Assembly (NCBI GenBank): GCA_965221195.1
Contig: OZ244864.1
Span: 1,426,001 to 1,490,000 of the forward strand
Direction of reading: 5' to 3'
Source of the DNA: Poriferisodalis sp965221195
GTDB taxonomy: Bacteria; Actinomycetota; Acidimicrobiia; Acidimicrobiales; Poriferisodalaceae
DNA length: 64,000 bases
Of the stretch, positions 51,839-60,773 are shown one piece after another. Position 1 is the stretch's first letter. The number at the start of each line of letters is the position of its first letter. Made by a program: the position numbers and the translations under genes. Below the pieces are notes generated by a model that saw only the letters and a list, made by a program, of their open reading frames with translations, was not told where the DNA came from and did no database searches.

Positions 51839-52069
51839 CAGGCGCGACTCGCGACATCCGCGACTGTCACCAGAACTTGCGCTAGAACCGTCGCTCGAAC
51901 TCGAAGGCCAAATAGCGCTAATGCTGCGCATGGTGTGGTACCCTAGCACCGTCACACTTCTAGCTTTTGCGCGGGCAGCCCTGTTGTTTGAGCATCCCCG
52001 CAGATGCAGGCAGACCAAGCAAACCAAAACAGCGGAACGGCTAAGTAAGGTGCAGAGCCTGAGGTGACA
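51839..52069. promoter_or_regulatory. Divergent region between the Calx-beta gene and the rhodanese-ThiF gene
   Basis: Noncoding as far as I can tell. Contains tggtaccctagcacc near 51956, a TA(C)CCT-like -10 candidate on the plus strand. No protein frame here is convincing. Confidence 0.35.
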
Positions 52070-52132
52070 CCACTCAACAAGGGCACCAGCTACTGCCCCT
52101 GTTGAGTGCTGCTGTCGAGTGCCCTTGTTGAG
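52070..52132 (+). promoter_or_regulatory. Inverted repeats in the leader of the rhodanese-ThiF gene
   Basis: CACTCAACA (52070-52078), one extra A, then GGGGCA pairs with TGCCCC TGTTGAGTG (52094-52108), a 15-bp stem with one bulge. A further arm TGCCCTTGTTGAG (52120-52132) can pair with the same left arm, so two exclusive hairpins are possible 20-80 bp before the start codon. No U-run follows. Candidate attenuator, protein-binding site or mobile-element relic. Confidence 0.5.
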
Positions 52133-52152
52133 CGACGAACTAGGAGGCGACT

Positions 52153-53316
52153 ATGGCTTCGTTCCGTGAAATGCTGATCGCCACGAAACGTGAGATCACC
52201 GAGATAGACACCGCGACGGCTGCTGAGTGGATTGCCGAGCGTTCGCCCGTTGTGCTTGACGTGCGTGAACCCGACGAATACGAGCAAGGAGCGCTCGACC
52301 AGGCCGTCCATATCCCGCGCGGCCATTTAGAGGCCCAGATTGAGAACCGTGTCGCCGACCATGACGCCGAGATCGTCGTTTACTGTGCGGGCGGTGTCCG
52401 TTCGGCTTTCGCCGTCAAAACTCTCGCCGAGCTGGGCTATCCCAACGCCGTATCAATGGACGGCGGTTTTGGACGTTGGAAAGACGAGGGCCGCCCGTGG
52501 TTAACACCGGCATCGCTCAGTTCTGAACAGCGAAATCGGTACCAGCGCCACTTGCTGCTACCTGAGGTAGGTGAGACCGGGCAGCTCAAGCTGCTAGAGG
52601 CCAATGTGCTTATGTTGGGCGCTGGCGGCCTTGGCTCACCGGCGGCGCTCTATTTGGCGGCGGCTGGGGTCGGCACAATCGGCATCATTGACATGGACAT
52701 CGTGGACGAGTCCAACTTGCAGCGCCAGATTCTCCACAACGTTGAGCGGGTAGGAGACCGCAAGGTTGACTCCGCCAAGAAGACGCTCACCTCGCTGAAT
52801 CCTGACATCAACGTAGTGACCTACGACACCAAGCTCGGTGCCGACAATGTGCTCGAAATCCTGCCCGGCTGGGATGTCATCGTAGACGGAGCCGATAACT
52901 TCCCGAGCCGTTACCTGCTCAATGACGCGTCGGTGAAGCTGGGCATTCCGGTTGTGCATGGCTCTATCTTCCGATTTGAGGGGCAAGTCACCGTCTTTGA
53001 TCCGCGCCGCGGTCCGACGTACCGCGACTATCTGCCGGAACCCCCGCCAGCAGAACTTGCACCGTCGTGTGCCGAAGCTGGGGTGCTGGGTGTGCTGCCG
53101 GGAATCGTCGGGTCTATTCAGGCGCTTGAGACAATCAAGCTGATACTCGGTATTGGCGATTCGCTGTCGGGCCGCCTAATAGCGTTTGATTCGCTTGAGA
53201 TGTCGTTCCGCGAGTTCCGACTTCGCCCCGACCCCGCCAATGAGGTGACCTACGACAACCGTGAGCGGATCAGGGTCGCCGATCTTGACGGACTCTGCAG
53301 CCCCGCTGTGGGCTAA
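52153..53316 (+). CDS. Rhodanese-ThiF/MoeB-like sulfur-carrier adenylyltransferase (MoeZ-like, domains reversed)
   Basis: 387 residues. Residues about 1-115 are a rhodanese with DVREPDEYEQGALDQAVHIPRG and the persulfide Cys in VVYCAGGVRS. Residues about 120-387 are ThiF/MoeB: MLGAGGLGSPAALYLAAAGVG (ATP loop), DESNLQRQILH, DGADNFPSRYLLND, and Cys in PSCAEAGVLGVLPG. The zinc CxxC pairs of E. coli MoeB are absent, as in mycobacterial MoeZ. Usual MoeZ order is ThiF then rhodanese; here it is reversed. It should adenylate and thiocarboxylate a small sulfur-carrier protein (MoaD, ThiS or CysO type). Confidence 0.9.
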   Translation: MASFREMLIATKREITEIDTATAAEWIAERSPVVLDVREPDEYEQGALDQAVHIPRGHLEAQIENRVADHDAEIVVYCAGGVRSAFAVKTLAELGYPNAVSMDGGFGRWKDEGRPWLTPASLSSEQRNRYQRHLLLPEVGETGQLKLLEANVLMLGAGGLGSPAALYLAAAGVGTIGIIDMDIVDESNLQRQILHNVERVGDRKVDSAKKTLTSLNPDINVVTYDTKLGADNVLEILPGWDVIVDGADNFPSRYLLNDASVKLGIPVVHGSIFRFEGQVTVFDPRRGPTYRDYLPEPPPAELAPSCAEAGVLGVLPGIVGSIQALETIKLILGIGDSLSGRLIAFDSLEMSFREFRLRPDPANEVTYDNRERIRVADLDGLCSPAVG

Positions 53317-53424
53317 GCCCTCCCGATACGCCAACTGAGTCGGGCTTGCGGGCTTGCGGGCTTGCGAGCCTGCGCGGCAACACAGCGGCAGCAGGGCGCA
53401 AAGCCACAGGTACCCTGCGGGGTC

Positions 53425-54792
53425 ATGGCGCTCAAGCGCGTTGTTGTGATAGGTGGTGGCCCAGCAGGCCACTCAGCCGCTACGTATGCCGCGCGTTATG
53501 GCGCAGAAGTGACGCTTATTGAGCGTGACATCGTCGGCGGTTCTGCCCATCTGCGCGACTGCGTGCCGTCTAAAACCATGATCGCCACCGGCTCGGCACT
53601 CAGCTTCGCCGGCCACCTCGACGAACTGGGCTTAGCAAACGTCTCTACTTCCGTTGACACCCTTCACTTGCGTCAGCGGATCGGCGACATTGAGCATCGG
53701 CTGGCGGACGTAGCCCGGCAGATGCTGCTCAGCCAAGGGGTGCGGATTCTCGAAGGCACAGGCCGGCTAGTTGGGGCAAACGAGGTCTGTGCTGCCACCG
53801 AAAACGGCTCTGTTGAGCTGTGCGCCGATGTCATCGTTTTAGCGACAGGCAGCCGGCCTCGCATACCCGACTGGGCACCGCTTGATGGGGAGCGCATTCT
53901 CACGACCCGTGACGCGTACCCGCCGGCGGAGCTGCCGACGCACCTAGTGGTAGTGGGATCTGGCGTGACCGGCGTTGAGTTCGTACATATGTTTACGTCA
54001 CTCGGGTCGAAGGTCACTTTGATTGTGAGTCGTCAGCAGGTGCTCCCGCACAAAGATCCCGAGGCTGCGGCAGTGCTCGAGCAGACCTTCAGCGACCTCG
54101 GTGTCCACATGCTCAAGGGGGCGCGCGCAACGAGCATGGTCTGCGACGGAAACGAAGTTGAGGTGGTTTGCAGTGACGGGCGGACGGTGCGAGCTTCGCA
54201 CGCCTTGCTCGCTATTGGCTCCGTTCCCAACAGCGATGGTCTGGGCTTGGAAAACACCGATGTGAAGCTCAATGCCGATGGGTTCGTCGAAGTAGACCAC
54301 AACCTGCGCTCTTCGGTGCAGAACATCTACGCCGCAGGCGACCTATCGGGCAAGCTGCCTCTCTCATCGGTGGCAGCGATGCAAGGACGCAAGATTGTCG
54401 AACATGCGATGGGTTTGCACGAAAGCCGCCCACACCGCCACCTCGACTACGAAAAAGCGGCTTCAGCCATTTTCACTGAGCCGGAAATCGCTGATGTCGG
54501 ACTCGCTGAGGCAGAGGCATTTGCGACAGGCCGCAAGATACGTGTAACCAAAGTGCCATTCGGTGCCAACGCTAAGGCGCTCATTGAGGAAAACCCTCGG
54601 GGTTTCGTGAAGATTGTCTCTGATCCTTTGACCGGCCAAGTGCTCGGCGGGTCGATCGTGGGTCGTCATGCCGCCGAGCTGATCTCGGTGGTTGCCTTGG
54701 CTGTCACCGCGAACCTGCGCGTGCAGGACATCGCAGAAAGCCTGTTCGTCTACCCCTCTTTGAGCGAGGCTTTGTCTGAGGCAGCGGAGTGA
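53425..54792 (+). CDS. Flavoprotein disulfide reductase family NAD(P)H oxidoreductase (LpdA/Rv3303c-like)
   Basis: 455 residues. FAD motif VVVIGGGPAGHSAATYAARYG; NAD motif VVVGSGVTGVEFVHMF; second FAD motif IYAAGDLSGKLPLSS. The redox CxxxxC of true lipoamide dehydrogenase is reduced to one Cys (GGSAHLRDCVPSKTMIA), as in the mycobacterial quinone reductase LpdA. So it is not a second E3 but probably an NAD(P)H:quinone oxidoreductase. ATG 53425 chosen by homology; the 108-bp gap upstream contains a tcgggcttgcgggcttgcgg repeat. Its stop overlaps the next start (GTGA). Confidence 0.88.
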   Translation: MALKRVVVIGGGPAGHSAATYAARYGAEVTLIERDIVGGSAHLRDCVPSKTMIATGSALSFAGHLDELGLANVSTSVDTLHLRQRIGDIEHRLADVARQMLLSQGVRILEGTGRLVGANEVCAATENGSVELCADVIVLATGSRPRIPDWAPLDGERILTTRDAYPPAELPTHLVVVGSGVTGVEFVHMFTSLGSKVTLIVSRQQVLPHKDPEAAAVLEQTFSDLGVHMLKGARATSMVCDGNEVEVVCSDGRTVRASHALLAIGSVPNSDGLGLENTDVKLNADGFVEVDHNLRSSVQNIYAAGDLSGKLPLSSVAAMQGRKIVEHAMGLHESRPHRHLDYEKAASAIFTEPEIADVGLAEAEAFATGRKIRVTKVPFGANAKALIEENPRGFVKIVSDPLTGQVLGGSIVGRHAAELISVVALAVTANLRVQDIAESLFVYPSLSEALSEAAE

Positions 54793-56393
54793 GTCGGCGT
54801 GGCTGGCGTGCCCGTCTAGTTCTAGGCGCTCTTGGCGTACTGACCTTCCTTGGATTGGCTGCCACTGCCGGTGGTTCCTATGTGCTGCTGCAACTCAGCC
54901 GGATTGAGCGTCACGAGCTTGCCGATGTGCTCACATCGGCGCCGCAGCAGCCGGTGACTGCTGCTGATGTGCTGATTGAACAAACCCCGACAGAGCCGGA
55001 ACACTCCGAGGTAACCGATGCACAGCGCACATCGGGCGACCAACGCGCCCCCGACGGCGCCGCTGAGGCCCTCGCTGACCCAGCAGCAGGCTCAAACACA
55101 GCAGCGGTGCTGCTCGCCGATCAACCGGTGCTGCCGGGAGGGCCAAAGGGAGAGAACTATTTGCTCGTCGGCACCGACAGCGCCCTAGGGCTTGAGGCGG
55201 ACGATCCGCTGAGGGGAGGCCACTGGGACACCAGCCAGCTCGCAGATGTCATCATGGTGATCCGACTGCGCGACGACGGCACGGCCGCCATCATGTCGAT
55301 ACCGCGTGACCTAGCAGTTGAGGTGGCGGGTACGAGCGGCATCGACGGTGCCGGTGTGTTAGCCAAGATCAACAGCGCATACAACCGAGATCGGAGCACC
55401 GCAGAGCGAGCCGCCCGATTGATCGACACGGTCGAGAAAAATCTCGATATCACACTGCAGCACTACGTGGAGGTGGACTTTGAGGCGTTTTTGCGACTTG
55501 TTGATGCCGTCGGGGGTGTGGAGATGACGTTTGAGCGTCCGCTGCGAGATCAGCCGAAACCAGGCGCTCAAGATCCAACGGACAGCCGCAGCGGCTTTGT
55601 TGCTGAAGTCGGTACGCAGACTCTGGACGGCCGTCGGGCTTTGGCGTACGTCCGCAGCCGTCGACTGCAAGAGCAGGTCGACGACGGTACGTGGCAGCCG
55701 TTAGGCGCTTGGAATGATCTCGCCCGCACTGCTCGCCAGCGCGAATTCATGCAAATTGCAGCAGAGCAAGTTGTGCCGGATCTGCTTGGCAGCCCAAGGA
55801 GGCTTTTGTCGGTGCTTGACATTGCGGCCGATCACTTGGCCACTTCGGACACGCTGAGCATTGTCGATGACGGACGCCGTCTAGCGGCTGATTTCGCTGG
55901 GATAGATCTGGCAAAAGACATTGAGGAATATGTGCTGAGGGTGCGCGATGTCCACGATCCGTTGCGGTGGTCGCTAGCTCTCACTCCCGATCCTCACAAC
56001 CAACGCGTGCTCGATGTGTTTCGCGGTATCGGCTGGGATGACATCGTGGAGTCCCGCGTTCGAGTTCAAGTCACCGGTCCGCAGCGTCAACGGGTCGCAG
56101 ATGAACTGAGCCGTCTCGGTTTTGTTGCCGATGTTGCCGATGTCGCAGCCGTTGCTGGCGTTGCGGCGCAAAACGACGGACGGTCTCCGGTGAGTACCGT
56201 CATCTACCTTGCGCCCGACGGTCGGCTGTCGGCAGGACTGCTCGCCAGTCGTTTGGTGCCCGTGCCGGACTTCGCCATTCTTGACGATCTTGACCCGAAC
56301 ACGTTGATCCTCCATACCGGCACCCAGCCGCCTCGCATCAACGCGGGCTATCGCAGAGTTGATGTCCCCGAAGTGGAGCAGCTACGCCAATGA
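54789..56393 (+). CDS. LytR-CpsA-Psr (LCP) family cell-wall polymer transferase
   Basis: 534 residues. One N-terminal membrane helix (LVLGALGVLTFLGLAAT), an Ala/Thr-rich spacer, then the LCP catalytic domain: NYLLVGTDSALGLE, DTSQLADVIMVIRL, MSIPRDLAVEV, KINSAYNRDRS, LVDAVGGVEM and YVRSRRLQEQVDDGTW ... RTARQREF. Arg and Asp residues that bind the lipid pyrophosphate are present. The last 150 residues hold a LytR_C-like domain. LCP enzymes move teichoic-acid-like or arabinogalactan-type polymers from lipid carriers to peptidoglycan. GTG start overlaps the upstream stop; the stop overlaps ugd (ATGA). Confidence 0.93.
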   Translation: MSRRGWRARLVLGALGVLTFLGLAATAGGSYVLLQLSRIERHELADVLTSAPQQPVTAADVLIEQTPTEPEHSEVTDAQRTSGDQRAPDGAAEALADPAAGSNTAAVLLADQPVLPGGPKGENYLLVGTDSALGLEADDPLRGGHWDTSQLADVIMVIRLRDDGTAAIMSIPRDLAVEVAGTSGIDGAGVLAKINSAYNRDRSTAERAARLIDTVEKNLDITLQHYVEVDFEAFLRLVDAVGGVEMTFERPLRDQPKPGAQDPTDSRSGFVAEVGTQTLDGRRALAYVRSRRLQEQVDDGTWQPLGAWNDLARTARQREFMQIAAEQVVPDLLGSPRRLLSVLDIAADHLATSDTLSIVDDGRRLAADFAGIDLAKDIEEYVLRVRDVHDPLRWSLALTPDPHNQRVLDVFRGIGWDDIVESRVRVQVTGPQRQRVADELSRLGFVADVADVAAVAGVAAQNDGRSPVSTVIYLAPDGRLSAGLLASRLVPVPDFAILDDLDPNTLILHTGTQPPRINAGYRRVDVPEVEQLRQ

Positions 56394-57751
56394 GCAGCAC
56401 AAAAGACCCCCAACGCATCCTTGTGGTTGGCGCTGGCTATGTCGGCTTGACCACCGCAGCGTGCTTCGCCCATCTCGGCCACGATGTCATCTGTGCCGAC
56501 ATCGACCAAGCCAAAGTGGCGTCGCTGTCAGCAGGCATTGTGCCGATCCGCGAACGAGACTTAGACACTTTGGTGAGCGAAGGCATGGCGCAGCAGCGGC
56601 TGCGGTTCGTGGTCTCGGCTGCGTCGGTTGCGGCGACATGCGATTTCGTGTTCCTATGCGTTCCGACACCCCTGCGTGCCAACCGTGAGACCGAACTGAG
56701 CTACCTCATGTCGGCCGTTGACGCAGTGGCCACACACCTGCGACCCGGTTCTGTGGTGGTCACGAAATCCACCGTGCCCGTCGGCACTGCACCCAAGATC
56801 GGGGCTGCGCTTGGACGCACCGACGTGGGGTTGGCGTCGAATCCAGAATTCCTGCGGGAAGGCTCGGCAGTGGCCGACTTCTTAATGCCGGACCGGATTG
56901 TTGTCGGTGCCGACGACCGCTCGGTTGCTCAGCGGGTCGCGGCGCTCTATGGCGCCATTGACGCACCGTTGATTCTGTGTGACCCCACTTCGGCGGAGAC
57001 AGTCAAGTACGCAGCCAACGCGTTCTTGGCCGCCAAGGTCTCGTTCGTGAACGCGCTGGCAGCGGTATGTGAGGCCGTCCAAGCAGACATTGACGCAGTG
57101 CTTGAAGGGGTAGGCACCGATCATCGCATCGGCTCGGCCTATCTGCAGCCCGGTCCTGGATGGGGAGGCTCTTGTCTGCCCAAGGACACAAGAGCGCTCG
57201 TGGGTGTAGCAAGCAATGCTGGATACGTCTTCGATTTGCTCGAAGGTGTGATTGCAGTGAACGAGCAGCAACTTGAGCGTGTGGTCGCCAAGGTCGCCCA
57301 CGCCGCCGGTCGAGGTGGCACGCAGCACGTCGAGACTGACGGCCGGGAGTTGAGCCTGGACGGCATTGCGGTGGCAGCGTTGGGGCTGACCTTCAAGGCT
57401 GGCACCGATGACCTGCGCGGCTCACCGGCGATCAGAGTGGCAGAACGGCTCCGCGATGTCGGTGCCTGCGTGTCGGCGTACGACCCAGCAGTGAGCGACA
57501 GCCCAGATGAGCGCCCCGATCTTGAGGCTCAGCTGCCCCCTGGAGTTGCGCTCACCTCGACTGCATTTGATGCTTTGCGCGGTGCTCACGTTGCCGTGGT
57601 GCTAACAGAGTGGCCCGAATTTGAACGCCTCGACTGGGAGCGAGCGGCTGCGGAGATGGAGACAGCTCGCATCGTTGACGCTCGCAACCTGCTCGACCCC
57701 GCCCGGTTGCGCGCAGCAGGCTTTGTCTACCAAGGACTCGGCCGGCGTTAG
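56390..57751 (+). CDS. ugd: UDP-glucose 6-dehydrogenase
   Basis: 453 residues. NAD motif VVGAGYVGLTTAACFAHLGH, TKSTVPVGTAPKIG, NPEFLREGSAVADF, the catalytic Cys in GGSCLPKDTRAL, and a C-terminal GLTFKAGTDDLRGSPAI. Oxidises UDP-glucose to UDP-glucuronate for extracellular or wall polysaccharides. Overlaps the LCP gene by 4 bp. Alternative substrate UDP-N-acetyl-mannosamine/galactosamine cannot be fully excluded. Confidence 0.93.
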   Translation: MSSTKDPQRILVVGAGYVGLTTAACFAHLGHDVICADIDQAKVASLSAGIVPIRERDLDTLVSEGMAQQRLRFVVSAASVAATCDFVFLCVPTPLRANRETELSYLMSAVDAVATHLRPGSVVVTKSTVPVGTAPKIGAALGRTDVGLASNPEFLREGSAVADFLMPDRIVVGADDRSVAQRVAALYGAIDAPLILCDPTSAETVKYAANAFLAAKVSFVNALAAVCEAVQADIDAVLEGVGTDHRIGSAYLQPGPGWGGSCLPKDTRALVGVASNAGYVFDLLEGVIAVNEQQLERVVAKVAHAAGRGGTQHVETDGRELSLDGIAVAALGLTFKAGTDDLRGSPAIRVAERLRDVGACVSAYDPAVSDSPDERPDLEAQLPPGVALTSTAFDALRGAHVAVVLTEWPEFERLDWERAAAEMETARIVDARNLLDPARLRAAGFVYQGLGRR

Positions 57752-57791
57752 CGCAGGTGGAGGGCTTTACGCCGGTAGCTTGTCGGCCCGT

Positions 57792-58940
57792 ATGGTGAGA
57801 TCGGCCGCAGCCAAAAAGGTTGCCAAAGCTGCAAGTGCTGGCGTCGGCGGCCGGGGCGGTCGAGGTTTTCGGGCTCGACGCAACCTGCTGTTCCCTGCGT
57901 CGATGCTGCTCGTCGTTGCATTGGGTGTCGTGTTAATTCTGGTGGCGCGCTCAGAACGGGCTGCCAACGCGCCGTCCGGCCCACCGCGGATCGGCGATCA
58001 CTGGCATTCGCTCTATGAGATTTATGACTGCGACGACTTCATTGACGACCTGTACCCCAATGACGTTGACGACTTCACCGGCATCCACACTCATGGCGAC
58101 CGCTTGATTCACATTCACCCGTTCGTTTCAACAGTCACCGGCCAGTTCGCCACGGTCGGAGCGTTTATGCGCGAGATCGAGTTCGACTTAGACGATTCGA
58201 GGATCGAACTGCCCGATGGCAGCTTCCTAGATGAGGCAGGCCCCGGGTGCCCCTCACCCGACCCCGACAGCGACGACCCTGCTGTCGCAGAACCCGCAGC
58301 GGAGCTTCGGATTCTTCGCTGGGAGACATTGCAGGCTGAGAAGGCGCTGGCGTTCACCGAAGATCTTCAAGGTGTGCGCTTCTTGGGTGATGGTCAGATA
58401 TTCGTGTTTGCCTTCGTTCATCCCAGCGTCGACAACGACGACATCCCGCGGCCTGATGACAGCTTCCTGCGTTCCTATCTGAACCTGCCACCTGAGGACC
58501 AGCCGCTGCTAGACGACATTTCCGAAGGGCCTGAAGCGCCGACCGTTGGCGAGGTGGAGTTGGAGTTGCCGGATTCTGGGGGGGAGGGGCCTGAAGCGCC
58601 GACCGTTGGGGAGGTGGAGGTGGAGTTGCCGGATTCTGGGGAGGTGGGGCCTGAAGCGCCGACCGTTGGGGAGGTGGAGTTGGAGTTGCCGGATTCTGGG
58701 GAGGTGGGGCCTGAAGCGCCGGTTGTTGGCGAGGTGGAGGTGGAGTTGCCGGATTCTGGCTCTGAGGGGCCCGAAGGGCCGGTTGTTGGCGAGGTGGAGT
58801 TGCAGCTACCGGATTCTGGGGAGGTGGAGTTGCAGCTACCGGCTCCAGACGAGGATTCTGGCCCGGACTCTGGCCCCGAAGGGCCCCAAGCACCGGCGCA
58901 GAGCGACACCCCAGAGATTGCCGACTCACCTGAGGGCTAA
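57792..58940 (+). CDS. Membrane-anchored His-rich protein with C-terminal acidic repeats, unknown function
   Basis: 382 residues. Basic N terminus, one membrane helix (LLFPASMLLVVALGVVLILVA), then an extracellular domain with clustered His and Asp (GDHWHSLYEIYDCDDFIDDL; GIHTHGDRLIHIHPF), a plausible metal site. The C-terminal third is an acidic Glu/Pro repeat EGPEAPTVGEVELELPDSG in about five copies (about 58528-58850, 60-bp DNA units with variation). Start ATG 57792 is the first after the ugd stop. It lies between ugd and the sugar nucleotidyltransferase, so a wall or capsule role is possible. Confidence 0.75.
   Translation: MVRSAAAKKVAKAASAGVGGRGGRGFRARRNLLFPASMLLVVALGVVLILVARSERAANAPSGPPRIGDHWHSLYEIYDCDDFIDDLYPNDVDDFTGIHTHGDRLIHIHPFVSTVTGQFATVGAFMREIEFDLDDSRIELPDGSFLDEAGPGCPSPDPDSDDPAVAEPAAELRILRWETLQAEKALAFTEDLQGVRFLGDGQIFVFAFVHPSVDNDDIPRPDDSFLRSYLNLPPEDQPLLDDISEGPEAPTVGEVELELPDSGGEGPEAPTVGEVEVELPDSGEVGPEAPTVGEVELELPDSGEVGPEAPVVGEVEVELPDSGSEGPEGPVVGEVELQLPDSGEVELQLPAPDEDSGPDSGPEGPQAPAQSDTPEIADSPEG
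58528..58850 (+). repeat. Coding tandem repeat, about 60-bp units
   Basis: About five units around ggggaggtggagttggagtt, encoding GEVELELPDSG with variants; the last units are shortened. Encodes the extracellular acidic tail of the His-rich protein. Confidence 0.9.
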
Positions 58941-58958
58941 GTCCGGTTCACCCCAACC

Positions 58959-60041
58959 ATGAAGGCGATCTTGCTGCTGGGCGGTTTTGGTACCCGGCTG
59001 CGTCCGCTCACCAACGACATGCCCAAGCAGATGCTGCCGGTGTGTGGGCGACCGATGATCGAGTGGGTCTGTGAGCATCTCACAGCTCACGGCGTCTGTG
59101 GTGTGGTGCTGTCGTTGGGCTACCGATCGGAGGCATTCACCGCGGCGTACCCACGGGGCCGCATCGGACGGCTGCCCTATGAGATTGCCACCGAACCTGA
59201 GCCTCGCGGCACCGCAGGCGCTGTGCGATTTGCAGCACAGACCAGCGCCATCAGCGAGACTTTTTTGGTGCTCAACGGCGATGTGCTCACCGATCTCGAT
59301 CTCAGCGCGCTCGTCGGCACCCACGAACGCTCGGGCGCTGAAGCCACCATCGCTCTGACACCGGTCGCCGATCCGGCGGCGTACGGCTTGGTGACGACTG
59401 ATACGTCTGGTCGGGTGCTGAGCTTCTCAGAAAAACCATCGCCGGGTTCAACCGGTGCAGCGTTGGCCGCCCAGACCGAGATGGCGACGGTCAATGCTGG
59501 CACCTACGTATTGACATCATCGGTTCTCGACCGCATAGCACCCGACCGACCTGTGTCGATTGAGCGTGAGATCTTCCCTCAGATCGTTGCAGACGGAGCG
59601 CTAGCAGCGTCGGTCTTTGATGCCTACTGGCTTGATACCGGCACGCCGCAGCAGTACTTGGCGGCCAACCTTGACATTCTCGAAGGCCGACGGGCAGGGG
59701 CCAAGGTGGTGGACGGCCATGCAGTAGGCAACGTAGTCGCCAACGCAGACGGCAACGCAGCAGCCTCCGCTGTCATCCACCCCAGAGCGCGTATCGGTAC
59801 CTCAGTTATCGGCCGGGGGTGCGAGATCGGTCCCGATGCTGTCGTGCAGCGATCAGTTCTCTTGGACGGCTGTCGCATCGGGGCGGGCGCTGTCGTAACA
59901 GACTCGGTGCTCGGCTCAAGAACAGTCGTTGGCGCCGCGGCGATGCTCACCGACCACTCGGTGGTTGGTGCCGGCGAGCGGGTGCCGCCGAGGGCTCGTC
60001 TGCGTGCAGTGCGCCAACCAGCCGTCGACGAATCAGTTTGA
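58959..60041 (+). CDS. Sugar-1-phosphate nucleotidyltransferase (GDP-mannose pyrophosphorylase-like)
   Basis: 360 residues. Nucleotide loop LLLGGFGTRLRPLTNDMPKQMLPV, NGDVLTDLDL (metal Asp), INAGTYVL-like NAGTYVLTSSVLDRI and YWLDTGTPQQYL. The C-terminal 110 residues form a left-handed beta-helix (IHPRARIGTSVIGRGCEIGP hexapeptides). Likely makes GDP-mannose or dTDP/UDP-sugar. The gmd gene at 63.4 kb uses GDP-mannose, which favours that product, but this is context. Confidence 0.88.
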   Translation: MKAILLLGGFGTRLRPLTNDMPKQMLPVCGRPMIEWVCEHLTAHGVCGVVLSLGYRSEAFTAAYPRGRIGRLPYEIATEPEPRGTAGAVRFAAQTSAISETFLVLNGDVLTDLDLSALVGTHERSGAEATIALTPVADPAAYGLVTTDTSGRVLSFSEKPSPGSTGAALAAQTEMATVNAGTYVLTSSVLDRIAPDRPVSIEREIFPQIVADGALAASVFDAYWLDTGTPQQYLAANLDILEGRRAGAKVVDGHAVGNVVANADGNAAASAVIHPRARIGTSVIGRGCEIGPDAVVQRSVLLDGCRIGAGAVVTDSVLGSRTVVGAAAMLTDHSVVGAGERVPPRARLRAVRQPAVDESV

Positions 60042-60044
60042 GCA

Positions 60045-60755
60045 TCACCGGAAGAGATCCTCGGCGGGATCACGGATGATCTCCGAGCGCACCGAGGCCC
60101 GTCGCAGCCATTCGGGATTCACACCGCGCACCACGGCAACTGGGACATTGTTGGCTTTGCCGCAAACCAAGTCTGCCGCAGAGGCGATTTCGTCGGCGAC
60201 GCACACTTCGGTGACCATCAGCTCGCGGCCGAGCGCATCGGAGGTGCCTTTGAGGTCAACGACAGCCGCAATGCCGGCACATCCGATAGCCACATCGGTG
60301 ACGCCGCGCCGCCAAGGCCGACCGAACGTGTCGGAGATGATGACCCCGACCGTGCGACCCGACCGCGCCCAGATACGGCTTCGTATTTTGTTCGCTGAAC
60401 GGTCGCTGTCGTTGGGTAGAAGCGCAGCGTGGCCTCGTTTGACGTTCGACAGGTCGATTCCTGCGTTGGCGCAGATGAATCCGTGCTTGGTCTCGCTAAT
60501 GATGAGATCGCCGCGGCGACGCAGGACCCGTACCGACTCACGTTCGACGAGAGGCTTGTGCGAGAGCGGGTCATCGGGGTCTATCTGCTCGATAGCGCCC
60601 TCGGCCTTGGAGACGATCTTCTGCGTTACCACTAGCACATCACCATCTAGCAATCCAACAGACGATGCCTCGCAGGCAGTGCAGATGACGGCACCTAGAT
60701 CGTCACCTGGAACGATCTCACCGATGCCCTCAACACCCAGCAGTTCAATAGTCAC
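60045..60755 (-). CDS. cofE: Coenzyme F420-0:L-glutamate ligase
   Basis: 236 residues, CofE/FbiB N-domain. Adds glutamates to F420-0 using GTP. GVEGIGEIVPGDDLGAVI, GDVLVVTQKIVSKAEGA, NAGIDLSNV, GVIISDTFGRPWRRG and DLKGTSDALGRELMVTEV are the conserved blocks. The FbiB C-terminal nitroreductase-like domain is absent, so this is a stand-alone ligase. It follows cofD on the minus strand with an 18-bp gap. Confidence 0.93.
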   Translation of the reverse strand: MTIELLGVEGIGEIVPGDDLGAVICTACEASSVGLLDGDVLVVTQKIVSKAEGAIEQIDPDDPLSHKPLVERESVRVLRRRGDLIISETKHGFICANAGIDLSNVKRGHAALLPNDSDRSANKIRSRIWARSGRTVGVIISDTFGRPWRRGVTDVAIGCAGIAAVVDLKGTSDALGRELMVTEVCVADEIASAADLVCGKANNVPVAVVRGVNPEWLRRASVRSEIIRDPAEDLFR

Positions 60756-60773
60756 GTTTTAGCCACGTTTCGC

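Noticed and set aside
51739..51857. Possible N-terminal extension of the Calx-beta protein switched by the G tract
   Set aside because: A TAA stop lies four codons upstream of the ATG in the same frame, after the tract, so tract slippage cannot add coding sequence. Only a promoter or leader effect remains possible.
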